DNA of 64,000 bases from Ascarosepion bandense (lineage: Eukaryota; Mollusca; Cephalopoda; Sepiida; Sepiidae): NCBI GenBank assembly GCA_037127315.1, contig JBBBDQ010000307.1, positions 2,467,001 through 2,531,000 on the forward strand. Direction: 5' to 3'. Of this stretch, positions 1 through 9,672 are shown in pieces; positions within the stretch are counted from its first letter, which is position 1; each line of letters begins with the position of its first letter. The notes under the pieces were generated by a model, which was not told the origin of the DNA, searched no databases, and saw only the letters and a list, made by a program, of their open reading frames with translations. The position numbers and the translations under genes are program-made.

Positions 1-467
1 AGAGTGCTAGACTGCTACGTGATGTCAGTTCTTCAATACGGCTGTGAATGCTGGACAATATCATCGAAAATGAGGACAAAACTGGAAGCGGCCGACATGT
101 GGTTCTACAGAAGGATGCTACGGATATCGTGGACTGAGCATACAAGCAACGACGAAGTGTTAGAAAGAATGGCAACAAAAAGGAAATTGATGCTGAGCAT
201 CAGGAAGAGACAACTGAAGTTCCTGGGACATGCAATGAGGAAGGAAAGCCTGGAGAACCTGATAATGACTGGACAGATAGAAGGAAGGAGAGACAGAGGA
301 AGGCAGCGGATAACATATTTGCAGGGCCTGATCAGGTGGATGACGGAACGGGGGTTGCCAGGAGCAACAGGAGCAAACATACTAAGAGCCACAAGGAGTA
401 GGGAGACGTGGAGAGCCATGATCTCCTACGTCCTGAAGGGACAGAGCACATAGAAGAAGAAGAAGAA
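1..467 (+). mobile_element. LINE-A 3' end: reverse transcriptase C-terminus
   Basis: A reading frame enters from the left edge and stops with TAG at 451-453. The 149-residue product is the region downstream of the polymerase core of an RTE-like non-LTR reverse transcriptase. The motifs YGCECWTIS, MWFYRRMLRISWTEH and RKRQLKFLGHAMRKE are typical of the thumb and connection part of such proteins in many invertebrates. No catalytic YADD is in view because the copy is cut by the window edge. A short (GAA)n tract at 453-467 follows the stop, as expected of a LINE 3' tail. The reading frame is uninterrupted, so this is a relatively young copy. Related pieces lie at 5222-6345, 10250-10428, 24850-27165 and 60750-61500. 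Clade assignment to RTE is my judgement from motifs. Confidence 0.8.
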
Positions 468-539
468 TGTCTTCCCCTCTTTACACGCGAAGAAGACGGA
501 ATTATCCATCATTTATGAGGTGTTGGAAGTAGATGTTAA

Positions 540-664
540 ACATTTAGTACTTCTCTCCTTTCGTTCGTTCCTTTCGTTCCTTTTTTTTTTTTTTCGTTCC
601 TTTTTTTTTTTTTTTTTTTCGTTCCTTTTTTTTTTTTTTTGTTCCTTTTTTTTTTTTTTTTTTC

Positions 665-715
<51 letters not shown>

Positions 716-1104
716 CCTTTTTTTTTTTTTTTTCCGTTCCTTTTTTTTTTTTTTTTCGTTCCTTTTTTTTTTTTTTCGTTCCTTTTTTTTTTTTTTTCGT
801 TCCTTTTTTTTTTTTTTTTTTTCGTTCCTTTTTTTTTTTTTTTCGTTCCTTTTTTTTTGTTCCTTTCTTTTTTTTTTTCGTTCCTTTTTTTTTTTTCGTT
901 CCTTTTTTTTTTTTTTTTTCGTTCCTTTTTTTTTTTTCGTTCCTTTTTTTTTTGTTCCTTTCTTTTTTTTTTTTCGTTCCTTTTTTTTTTCGTTCCTTTT
1001 TTTTTTTTTCGTTCCTTTTTTTTTTTCGTTGCTTTTTTTTTCGTTCCTTTCTTTTTTTTTTTTTTTCGTTCTTTTCGTTTGCTCCTTTCGTTCCTTCATT
1101 TTTC
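540..1104. repeat. T-rich CGTTCC microsatellite array
   Basis: Runs of 8 to about 40 T are punctuated by CGTTCC, giving a variable-period array on the plus strand. It is open in several frames (poly-Phe on plus, poly-Lys/Glu on minus), but only because of its base composition. It directly abuts the 5'-truncated LINE-C copy that begins near 1105. The 70 bases before it hold nothing I recognise. Confidence 0.9.
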
Positions 1105-1800
1105 TCAAAAGTGCTGCTAAGAAGATCGGTTCACAGTGCAGGACCAGGTAGTTTTTCCCGTCTGAGTCCATCCTGCACATATATAAATCTACCATCCACC
1201 CGTATATTGAATAGTGTTGTCACATCTGGTCGGGTGTCCCTGCTAATCACCTCGGGGTCCTTGACAGAATCCAACGGAGAATCTGTAATGTGATCGATTC
1301 CGACTTGGCAGCTCATCTACAGTCACTTCCTCGCCGGCGTAATGTGGCTTCCCTCTGTCTCTTCTACAAATACTTTCATGGCTTCTGCTCCGACGAGCTT
1401 AGCTCCCTGGTGACCCCTCTGCATGAATTTACTCGAGCTGCTAGGCTAGCAACTAGGTCCCACCCTTTTACAGTGAAACTAATAAAATGTAACCGCAACT
1501 TCTACTCCATCAGCTTCTTTTCTTGCACGTCCCGCCTATGAAATTCCCTTCCGTATACTTTCTTCCCCGACAGCTACAATCTCCCAGAATTTAAATTGTC
1601 ATCTCCTGTCACTCTGACTCGCATCCTTTCTCTCATGTTCTTTTCTCTGTCCACACTACTCTCATCACAACAGTATTCTCATCCTTTTCTTACACATTCT
1701 CTGACACACGCTTGTTCCTCTTTCTCATCACTTTCTTTTTATATAACCCCCTGAATAACAGTGGCAGTAAAAACGCCTTGCTTGGGGTGAAATGATTTTT
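1105..1800 (+). mobile_element. LINE-C 3' fragment (CR1/jockey-like), frameshifted
   Basis: This is a 5'-truncated copy of the LINE whose longest reverse transcriptase piece lies at 56910-57680. Translated fragments read RRNVASLCLFYKYFHGFCSDELSSLV, then NFYSISFFSCTSRL, matching the post-polymerase C-terminal part of that family (FYSNSFFPRTSRLWNSLP in better copies). A stop replaces the tryptophan codon after SRL, and frameshifts break the N-terminal part. The 3' end has the family signature GCCTTGCTTGGGGTGAAATG followed by an A-rich tail near 1795. It is a dead copy. Confidence 0.8.
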
Positions 1801-2730
1801 AAAAAAATAGTATCTTTTTTCCGTTCTCTCCAGACGATAAAAAACCCGTCTAACGAACATTTCTGTTAATTTCAAAATAATTTAGTATACGATGTTCCGT
1901 AGATCGACAAGCATCCGTTGAAGGTCGGAGGGGATAATGGCCTAAACGGCGTAATGACGATAACAACAATGATGATGATAATAGTCCGACTGTAAATAAT
2001 AATAATAATAATAATAATGATAATAATAATTATTATTATTATAAAGCATACGAAATCTTTTTCGTTTTGAAATACTTTTCTCCTTTCCAGCTAGACGGCT
2101 GGAGTTTGGGAGGGGGGCATACTTTTCAGACAGCAATAAAACAAATGATAGCCGTAAATAAACTCAATGCGAAGGAAGTTATGAGAATGCTGACTTCAAA
2201 GAAATTTCTGAGAAACAGAAAACAAAAAACACAACTCCCTCTAAGTATATTCTTTGACGTAGACTGATAAAACCAACAAGAATTTTCTGTAAATATTCGT
2301 TTTAGGTGCCAACGGCTTTCCCCCCTTCAAATGATGAGAGTAACAAGCGTAGAAATACAATAGCGCATTACTTGAATTTCCGGAAGTACATAGCCGGAAG
2401 TATCAGTAAATGAAGAAAAATCGACCAAAAATCTGCTAAAATTCGTTCAAATGCGCAGTTCGTCATTCTGCAGTTAATTACATGACTTCGTGAGAGTGAC
2501 GGGAGAGAAAAGTGCAAGATATAGTTCGTTTTTTATGGACATTTAGATAAATAAAGATAAGTTTCTTCCATAATTAACAGTTGATTTGAGTTCAGCATAT
2601 ACATTACAACAGAAATAATACTATTTTGGATATATTTGAAGGGGAAAAGCGTCGGGACTTACAACGACAATTTACCGAATTTTCTAATGTTATTTGATGG
2701 AAATAAAATGATTACATCTGCTAAAGTACA

Positions 2731-2761
<31 letters not shown>
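1801..2761. other. AT-rich spacer with AAT/ATT microsatellites
   Basis: No gene or recognisable element was found. (AAT)n-type tracts occur near 1998-2042 and 2730-2760. Short open frames here have no recognisable similarity. Confidence 0.5.
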
Positions 2762-2982
2762 GTGTTTCGAGGATGCATTTGTATATAAAAACATATTAAT
2801 AAAGTTCACAAAAAGGTTAAAATTTATAGTAAGGGATTCTACTGAGTCCTACTTGTTAATACACAAAAGTTTTCATTCATGAAGTAGTTGTAAAATAGAG
2901 AAATTAGAAATAGAACGTTTGGAAGATTCTAGATCATTCCAGTATATTCGAGAAAAATCTAGAGGATTCGAGAAATATATAT
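2762..2982 (-). mobile_element. LTR-like element E, right-end fragment, inverted
   Basis: Read on the minus strand this matches the right end of the E copy at 4046-4970: a purine/pyrimidine block of GAA/TTC pentamers, a stretch with GGACTCAATAGAATCC-like sequence, then a TGCATCCTCG-like terminus. It abuts the left end of the next E copy at about 2983, giving a back-to-back arrangement. No protein is coded. Confidence 0.65.
2921..2975. promoter_or_regulatory. Heat-shock-element-like pentamer array
   Basis: Eleven contiguous 5-bp units alternate nGAAn and nTTCn: ggaag, attct, agatc, attcc, agtat, attcg, agaaa, aatct, agagg, attcg, agaaa. Seven are perfect matches to the HSF half-site and the other four keep two or one of the three key bases. 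Heat-shock factor trimers bind three or more such inverted pentamers. Weaker in-phase arrays sit at the equivalent place in the E copies near 3455-3515 and 4770-4815. Binding is inferred, not shown. Confidence 0.5.
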
Positions 2983-3680
2983 TGTTACGTGTTAAGTGTA
3001 ACAAAAGAAAAAAAAATGATTAACCAAAACTCAGAGCTAAATCACAGACAAATATTTAATTTACAAAAACATTGAATAAAATTACTTACAAATATACAGT
3101 TTTTGCATTCAAATAGAAAACAGATTATTATTGGCAAAAGGGGAAGGAAGGTGTCAAATATTGTTACCCAGTTAAGATAGCGAAGAAGTTTAAGTGCTAT
3201 ACTTTTAGGAAATCCTCAAATGCGTATATAAAGAATAATTATTAATTTGGTCAATGAAAGAGCCAAAAATATCTGTCTATTCTCTTTCAGGTTTTAGTTG
3301 GTCTCAACTTTTCTTTGAGATTCTTTCGGCTGGATATAAATCCTTGAATGAAAAACGGAGTTGATAATGTCAGCAAATCATTTTAACAACTAACTACTCC
3401 CTTCCCAAAACCTATTTTTATAGAGGCTAACACCTAATTTGCATATTCTAGAATCCTTTAGAATTCTCTCGATTTTACTTAAATTTTCTCGGACATTCTA
3501 GCATCTTCCGAACGTTCTATTTATATATATTTTTTTATTTTTACGACTACTTCATGAATTAAAACTTTTTTTTGGAATAACAAGTCGGACTCAATAGAAT
3601 CCCTTACTACAACTTTTTAGACATTATTGTTATTATTGTTTTTATATATAAATGCATCCTCGTAGCAATATTAATTAGGT
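2983..3680 (+). mobile_element. LTR-like element E, copy 1
   Basis: Starts TGTTACGTGTTAAG and aligns with the longer copy at 4046-4970 along its length. It holds a TATA-like GCGTATATAAAG near 3222-3233 and the downstream TTCTTTCGGCTGGATAT block once, where the longer copy has three. Terminal TGTTAC, a TATA box and lack of coding sequence suggest a solo LTR, but the internal retrotransposon is absent, so this remains inference. Confidence 0.55.
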
Positions 3681-3717
3681 GCTAGACCCTATAAAAGTAG
3701 GTTTCTTGAAGAGTTGT

Positions 3718-3751
<34 letters not shown>

Positions 3752-3794
3752 ATTTCTAATAGTAGCACTTAGATTACTTCGCTAGCCCTAACAT

Positions 3795-3885
3795 GTTAAA
3801 AATACTTGACCCTCACCTTTCCTTCTCCCTCGTAATACTTCACCAGTAGACTTAAAACTCTGTTTTCTGTTTGAATGCTACAATA

Positions 3886-3942
<57 letters not shown>

Positions 3943-4022
3943 TAAATTAAATATTTGTTTGTGATTTAGCTTTGTGTTTTGGTAAATCATTTTCTTTTAT
4001 TTTGTTACAACTTCTGTTACGT
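3795..4022 (-). mobile_element. LTR-like element E, left-end fragment, inverted
   Basis: The minus strand matches the first ~200 bp of E (AAACACAAAGCTAAATCAC, then ACAAATATTTAATTTAC) but is split by a (TA)n array at about 3888-3940. It faces the next E copy, with the 25-bp spacer that holds GGGACGAGCCCCC between them. Confidence 0.6.
3888..3940. repeat. (TA)n microsatellite, representative of about 25
   Basis: Uninterrupted TA dinucleotides. Other arrays of the same kind lie near 3721-3750, 10998-11062, 11339-11372, 18846-18877, 19588-19609, 24175-24201, 24398-24437, 26586-26612, 27729-27762, 28362-28387, 29562-29596, 30317-30345, 36905-36929, 37196-37240, 37552-37575, 39454-39496, 41108-41146, 52907-52950, 54919-54962, 55361-55380, 55496-55542, 55860-55888, 59970-59983, 60552-60565 and 63690-63734. 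Many mark the boundary of a transposable element. (AC)n arrays occur at 19865-19900 and 40168-40221. Confidence 0.95.
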
Positions 4023-4045
4023 TAGAGAGGGACGAGCCCCCATTT

Positions 4046-4970
4046 ATGTTACCTGTTAATTGTCACATAAGAAAAAATAAAAATGATTGACCCAAAACTC
4101 AGAGTTAATACGGACAAATATTTAATTCACAAAACATTAGATGAAAATATTTACAAATATAGTTTTACATTCAAATAGAAACATAGTTTACTACTGGCAG
4201 GCGAAATGTTACGAGGAGAGAAGGGGAAGGTAAGGAGTCAAGTATCTTAACCCAGTTAAGTTGGCGGGGAGGTTAAGTGCTATACTTTTTGGAAATCCTT
4301 AAATGCGTATATAAAGACTAATTATTGGCTTGGTCAATGAAAGAGACAAAAAAGATGTATTTACCCAGATAGTTCCATGAATTTCTCTTTTAGGTTTTAG
4401 TTGTTCGGACTTTATTGGGAGATTCTTTCGGTCGGATATGGATCCTAGAATCTTTACCGGAGTTGATATGACAGCAAAATCCTTTTGACAACTCTTTCAG
4501 GTTTTTGTTTGTCGTCGACTAGAGAGATTCTTTCGGCTGGAATATTTTCTGGAATCGAAACCGGTGCTGATGAGGACAGCACATCCTTTTATCAACTGTT
4601 TCAAGTTTCAGTTTTTATCGTCGACTTAGGGATTCATTCGGCTGAATATACATCCTAAATCTTAACCGGAGCTGTAGAGGTCAACCCATCCTGCTATCAA
4701 CTAACTGCTCCGTGCCCAAAACCTATTTTTATAGGGACTAACATCTAATTTGCATTTTTCTAGAACCTTTCGAATTCTCTAGAACATTCCACAATCTTCC
4801 AAACGTTCTATTTCTAATTTCCTTAATTTTAATTTTACGACTATTTTCTGAATTAAAACCTTATTGGAATAACACTTTGGACTCAATAGAATCCATTACT
4901 ATAACTTTTTATACATTATTAGTATTTTTATACATAAATGCATTCTCGTAACACTTCCAATACGTAACAA
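4046..4970 (+). mobile_element. LTR-like element E, copy 2 (longest)
   Basis: About 920 bp, beginning TGTTACCTGTTAATTG and ending ...CAATACGTAACA, so its tips form a short inverted TGTTAC/GTAACA repeat bounded by TG and CA as in LTRs. A TATA-like GCGTATATAAAG lies near 4302-4313. Three ~105-bp imperfect sub-repeats run at about 4387-4490, 4494-4594 and 4597-4704, each with a TTCGGCTGGAATAT-like block and an AACCGG..TGAT block. A GAA/TTC pentamer stretch at about 4770-4815 resembles heat-shock elements. There is no coding sequence. It could be a solo LTR or another non-coding element. Confidence 0.6.
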
Positions 4971-5221
4971 TAGCAACAACGACCATAATAAGAATGATGA
5001 CAACATTTATCAATACAATAAAAATAAGCATAACAATAGCAGTAGCAAAACTATCATTATAGCTACAATAATAGCAATAATACCAGCCGTAATTATAAGA
5101 GCTATAATAATAATAATAATAATAATATGGTTATAATAATAACAATAATATTAAAATTTGATAGCTTTATTGAAGTTATCCGTGGCAGCCCATGCCTAAA
5201 AGAAATACAAAAAATTATACT
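4971..5221. repeat. AAT/ATA-rich low-complexity stretch
   Basis: Interrupted AAT, ACA and ATA repeats with an (AAT)n run at about 5107-5127. No gene is seen. Confidence 0.6.
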
Positions 5222-6345
5222 CATAGATACAACTCTTCTTTTTCTATGTGCCTTGTCCTTTCAGGACGTAGGCGATCATGGCCTTCCACGTCTCTCTATT
5301 CCTGGTGGCTCTTAGCACGCTTTCTCCTGTTTCCCCACGCAATACCCGTTCTGTCATCCACCTGCTCAGGCCCTTCAAATATGTTATCCGCTGCTTTCCC
5401 CTCTCTTTTTTCCACTATCTGGCCTGTTAGTAATGTGCGTTGTGGTGCAGTGGATATCGACTCGGAACAAGAGATCTGGATGCCGAGTTCGAATTCCAGT
5501 TGAATTTCTTGCATTCACTTACGCACAATTACCCTTGGGAAAGGTATTAATTTCACTCTTCCTTCCAGTTATGGGTTAAATAACGGTAGATTGGGTTCTA
5601 TAGCCTTGGATAGCAACCAGTCTATCGCAGAAAGCAATGGCAACCTACAGCGGGATAATCTTCTAATCAGTCATGTCTCTTTCAAGACATGATCGCCCAA
5701 AGCGTGTCACGTATGGCACTTGACTGACTGAGTATCAGGTTCTCCAAACCCTCCTTCCTTATTGCATGTCCCAGGAACTTTAGTTGTCTCTTCTTCATGC
5801 TCAATATTAATTTCCTTTTCGTTTCCATCCTTTCCAAAACCTCATCATTGCTCACATCCTCAGTCTATGATACCCGCAGCATCCTTCTGTAGAACCATAT
5901 TTCCGCTGCTTAAAGTTTTTTCTTCATCTTTGATGATATTGTCCAGTATTCACTGCCATATTGAAGAATTGATATCACATAGCAATGCAGTACTCTCTTC
6001 TTTGTTTTCCTTCATCTTTGATGATATTGTCCAACATTCACTGCCATATTGAAGAACTGACATCACATAGCAATCTAGTACTCTCTTCTTTGTTTCTAGT
6101 AAAAGTTTCATGTGTCTTCATGCTTTATCCAGCTTCTGGAATGCGTCCTTTGCCATGTCGATTCGATCACTGTGTCACACTTTTTAGGCTGCTCTTTTTG
6201 CTGATGACCATGCATTCAGTTTTTTCGCACTTTGTTTGTAGTCCTTTCTTGTCACTCTCTTCGGCTACCTTCTGTAGGAGGTCTTGTAGTTTCTTTTCCG
6301 TGTCTGCTATCAGCACTGCATAATCTGCGTACCTTACGTTGTTCT
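5222..6345 (-). mobile_element. LINE-A relic, split by SINE S1
   Basis: Minus-strand RTE-like LINE relic matching 1-453 and, farther 5', 60750-61500. Its 3' end lies near 5222-5270 and the sequence resumes after the S1 insertion at 5735. Reading frames are broken throughout. An 88-bp segment is tandemly duplicated (5923-6010 and 6011-6098) within the part encoding the QYGSEYW..ISSKM-like region. The region 6170-6330 codes on minus for the conserved ECMVISKK-like block upstream of that. The copy fades out near 6345. Confidence 0.75.
5433..5730 (+). mobile_element. SINE S1 inserted in LINE-A
   Basis: Nearly full-length S1. It starts ATGTGCGTTGTGGTGCAGTGG, which includes a pol III A-box-like TGGTGCAGTGG, followed by B-box-like GTTCGAATTCC about 40 bp on. 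The body has the family landmarks ATGGGTTAAATAACGG, CAACCAGTCTATCGCAG and a CATGTCTC-loop-GAGACATG-type hairpin (here TCTCTTTCAAGACATG), ending in TGACTGACTG. The LINE bases AGTA are found on both sides (5429-5432 and 5731-5734), a short target duplication. No poly(A) tail is present. Confidence 0.85.
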
Positions 6346-6692
6346 AACTGTTGCTTTTACACATTACAAATAGCTTTATCAATGTAAAAAGTGTGTGCTC
6401 AGGGTTTTCTTTTTACAAAAATGATCAGTGGAAGATATCATGAAGCCATTTCTGACTTTAGGTCACTGGTTGGAATCCAGAAAGAAATACGTGTACAACA
6501 GAAATCAAAGTTGTTATATTTTAAAATGTCGTTGGTGTGAATTTGTTTTCCAGAAAGTGACCCACATATTTGATTTCATGACCTTCACTCTGCTGCGCAT
6601 GTTTTTGTTTTGTTTTTTGTTGTTCTTTTTTTGTGTTTTTTTTTTTTTGTTTTTTGTTGTTTTTTGTTGTTGTTTTTTTTTTTTGTTTATAA
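6346..6692. other. Unassigned stretch ending in a T/G-rich tract
   Basis: No gene recognised. A TTTTTTGTTGT-type tract fills 6601-6692 and is the expanded poly(A) tail of the minus-strand LINE-C copy that follows. Confidence 0.5.
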
Positions 6693-7485
6693 TCCTATTG
6701 CTCCAAGCAAGGCATTTTACTGCCACTGTTTTGCAGGGGGTTACATAGGAGGAAAGTTATGAGAAAGTCACAGGTTATAGAGGGTGTCAGGAAGTGGGTA
6801 ACAGAAGGATGGGAATACTGGTGTGGACGGAGAAGGGAGCCTGAGAGAGAGAGAGAGAGAGAGAGGATGCAGGTTAGTGAGATAGATGACTATAGACTTT
6901 ACATTTAAATTCTTGGAGATTGTAGCTCTCGGTAAAGCAAGTAAATGGAAGGGAATTACACAGGCGGGAAGTGCGAGAAAAGAAGCTGGTAGAGTAGAAT
7001 TTGCGTTTACAATTTATTGGTTTCACAGTAAAAGGGTGGGACCTAGTTGCTAATCTTGTGGCTCGAGTAAATTTATATATAGGAAGCACCAGTGAGCTAA
7101 GTTCTTCGGAGCAGAAGCCATGAAAGCATATGTAGAAAAGACACAAGGAAGCCACATTGCGCCGGTGAGAAAGTGACTGTATCTGAGCTGCGAAGTCGGG
7201 ATGGATCACATTACAGATTCTCCGTTTGATTTTATCAAGGACACCTAGGTGGATAGCAGGAGCACCCGACCAGATATGGCAGCAGTATTCAATGCACGGG
7301 CGGATAATAGATTTATATATGTGCAGGATTGTTTCAGGCAGAAAAAAACTTCCTGGCCCTACACAGAGAACCGACTTTCTTAGTAGCGGATTTAGCTATG
7401 GATTCTATATAATCATTCCACTTGAGGTCTATGGTGAGAGTTAACCCGAGGAGACGCAGTGTTTTGCTTTTAGGGAGACTAGCAT
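6693..7485 (-). mobile_element. LINE-C relic
   Basis: Minus-strand LINE-C with its 3' signature (CCAAGCAAGGCATT on plus) at 6695-6712. The longest open piece (6874-7209, minus) encodes RRNVASLCLFYICFHGFCSEELSSLV and FYSTSFFSRTSRLCNSLP, where cysteine replaces the family's tryptophan. Upstream, 7215-7480 covers the GVLDKIQRRICN and WNDYIES parts in broken frames. The polymerase YADD motif is not included. A (GA)n run at 6844-6865 sits in the 3' UTR. Confidence 0.8.
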
Positions 7486-8476
7486 GTAGAATAAAATATG
7501 CAGAATTCAGTTATAAACTGCAACGTATCCTATTTTCATTTTGAGTGACACCCTTCTGTAGCATGTTCGTCATGCGTAACCCTCGTGAGTTCAACCGGTG
7601 AGATCTGTTTTCATCGTCGTCCGCTTGTTGCACCCTTTGGGTGTTCGGGTGTTGGTCGTTCTTAGTTTGAGTTCTCCTTTTCGATCTTACCCCTCAAGTG
7701 TGGCCCTATTGGAAGTTTAGAACTCGCGGCGGCATCGCTATGAATCATTGGACCCTGCTTTAATTAGCAGTAACTAAAAAGATCCCAGACTTATGCCTTA
7801 ATTCATACAGTTCACATGATTTTTGAACTAACATAAAATTTGAGCTTTTTTGTAACAGGTTCTCTCCAAGTTAGTTGTTATTAACCCTCCTTATCACAAG
7901 TTTCACCACATTTTTTTCAGGCATTTCACATGAGGCAAACATCATAATCGTTTTGACAATAACACTAGCTTGAGTGACTCTTACACCTTATATTATGTAA
8001 ACTTTAGTATAAAAATGTTTGTACGTTGTAGTGTAAAACTCCCTTTGTGTGCTACTTTGATGTGTCTCCCATTCTTCCAATTATAAAAAAAAAGTTTTAG
8101 GAAAGAGAGAGAGAGATTGAGGTAATCATAGTTCTCCATAGCTTCCTTTCCTGTCTATGATATTGAATGATTTCATGATTCCTTTTTACCCCCCGTTTTG
8201 AATTCAGAATAATCCTAACTAGAGGCGAGAAAGCAAAGTATTTTCTAATAAAATAAAATAACACGGTAGAACCGACTCCATGACCGTATGGGAGGCAGGC
8301 ATGGTGTTCAAAAAGAAATTCGTATAACTGCAAGGGGTCTGCCAGAGGTTTATAGGTGTTGTACCGGCTGCTTACTACCCTCCATGGAGGACGTTTCTTA
8401 TTCTCGCTGTCGCAGAAAAACTCATACACCCCGGGTTCCACCTGTTTAATTTGTTACTATCACGGCAATGGTTTAG
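7486..8476. other. Unassigned region with one open frame
   Basis: I recognise no element here. The only notable frame is 8097-8441 on minus (114 codons), with composition more protein-like than its surroundings (WRVVSSRYNTYKPLADPLQLY). It has no recognisable domain, no clear start context and no partner exon that I can see. It may be a relic of an unknown element. The rest is AT-rich sequence without repeats I can match. Confidence 0.3.
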
Positions 8477-8700
8477 ATCTTGATGTGATGTAATAGATAA
8501 CGACTTGTAATGAAAAATCGGAGAGTCGAGTTCGAATTTCAGTCGGTTTCGTTACATAAACGTTGGCGCCAATACATTTGGGGAAATAGGAGTTCAACTC
8601 CGCTTCACCGAACTATGGGTCGAATAGAAGGACAGACAGTGCCCTATAGCATTGGTTACAGCCTAAAGAAAGAAACGGATGCCTACTGTGAGAAAATCCC
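8477..8700 (+). mobile_element. SINE S1, degenerate 5' two-thirds
   Basis: Matches S1 from the head (TGTAATAGATAACGACTTG, then B-box-like AGTTCGAATTTCAG) through the ATGGGTCGAATAGAAGGAC body to GCCTACTGTGAGAAAATC, the degraded equivalent of CCTACTGCGGGATAATC. The hairpin and 3' end are lost; a minisatellite starts at the break. Confidence 0.7.
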
Positions 8701-8702
8701 GT

Positions 8703-8805
8703 GTGTTGTCTTGTGTGCCGGTTCGGCCCGCGTGTTGTCTTGCGTGCCGGTTCGGCCCGCGTGTTGTCTTGCGTGCCGGTTCGGCCCGCGTGTTGTCTTG
8801 TGTGC
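8703..8805 (+). repeat. 29-bp GC-rich minisatellite, ~3.6 copies
   Basis: The unit begins GTGTTGTCTTGCGTGCCGG and restarts at 8703, 8732, 8761 and 8790, a period of 29. Copies differ at one or two positions. Its GC content is far above the flanks. It sits at the point where S1 homology ends. Confidence 0.9.
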
Positions 8806-9007
8806 GTTTTTGTAATGGTGCACTTGAAAACTGCTGTTTAATTTCAGTGGATCTTGGGCCTAGTATAGGGTGAATTTTCTTATAGAAAAACTTCACGGCG
8901 AAACCTCTAATACAGGACCAGAAAAGTAGGCGCTCTTAATCAGTATAGAACACTATAATATTAACCTTTGCTCCACGTTAAAGATTTCTCGGAGGCAGGG
9001 AAGGCTT

Positions 9008-9040
9008 ACGGCCACATCACGTTAAAATACCATCATAGAA
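9008..9040 (+). repeat. 5S rRNA-like fragment (5' end only)
   Basis: GGCTTACGGCCACATCACG is close to the first bases of animal 5S rRNA and the homologous start at 9184. Similarity stops after about 30 bp. Confidence 0.55.
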
Positions 9041-9183
9041 TCATGTAGTCAGTTCCATGCTCACTGTGTGCCGTATAATTTTGGCCTTGTGCAACATCTA
9101 TGCTGCGCTCAGAAAATCAACTTGCATTTATACCATGCATCTCATCCATCATCAACATTAACAGATATTCCCTTTTATGAGTG

Positions 9184-9672
9184 GCTTACGGTCATATCAC
9201 GTTGAATACACCGGTTCTCGCTCGTTCACTGAAGTTAAGCAACGTTGAGCCTGGTCAGTACTTAGATGGGTGACCGCTTGGGAATACCAGGTGCTGTAAG
9301 CGTTTAGTGACTGATGTGCTTTGTGGTGCAGTGGATATCGTCTAGGAAAGAGAAATCGGTGAGTCGAGTTCGAATTCCAGTTGAATACCTTGCATTCACT
9401 TAATCACAGGTACCCTTGGGAAAGGTATTAAGCCGTCCCTTTCCTCCAGTTATGGGTTAAATAACAAGAGTAGGCCCTGTGGAACCTGCCCTTAAAAACA
9501 AATCCCAATGAATTTTGATACTCGAAAAGAAAAAAGTATTACTAGTCATAAAACAGCAGTAAATTGTTGAAAGAAAAAGGTATTACTAGCAATAAATAAA
9601 TAAAAATTTAGTTGGCGATAAATGACCCGCCGAGGTTGATATGCCATAAAAACAAAACAACCAACCAACAAC
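9184..9672 (+). mobile_element. Composite 5S-tRNA SINE (C1)
   Basis: Three modules in order. First, 9184-9301 is a complete-length 5S rRNA-like unit: CATATCACGTTGAATACACC near the start, GAAGTTAAGCAACGTTGAGC in the middle, GATGGGTGACCGCTTGGGAA and a CTGTAAGC end that pairs with the initial GCTTACGG. Second, from about 9312 comes the tRNA-like S1 head (TTGTGGTGCAGTGGATATCG, then GAGTTCGAATTCCAGTTG) plus ~110 bp of S1 body. Third, a distinct 3' part with AAAAACAAATCCCAATGAAT, GAAAAAGGTATTACTAGCAA and the tail AATGACCCGCCGAGGTTGAT, ending in AAC repeats at ~9672. A second copy with the same junctions lies at 52201-52711 (minus). The 5S internal promoter could drive transcription. Confidence 0.85.

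Noticed and set aside
520..1293. Phe-rich 257-codon frame and its Lys-rich complement
   Set aside because: Produced by the T-rich microsatellite at 540-1104; no protein features.
4560..4590. CTGATGAGG as a hammerhead core
   Set aside because: No stem II followed by GAAAC; part of an E sub-repeat.
8703..8805. CRISPR-like direct repeats
   Set aside because: Repeats are contiguous with no spacers, in a eukaryotic repeat context.
9184..9301. A functional 5S rRNA gene
   Set aside because: It is joined at a fixed place to a tRNA-like SINE head and tail, with a second copy having the same junction, and it carries changes from animal 5S. It is a SINE module.
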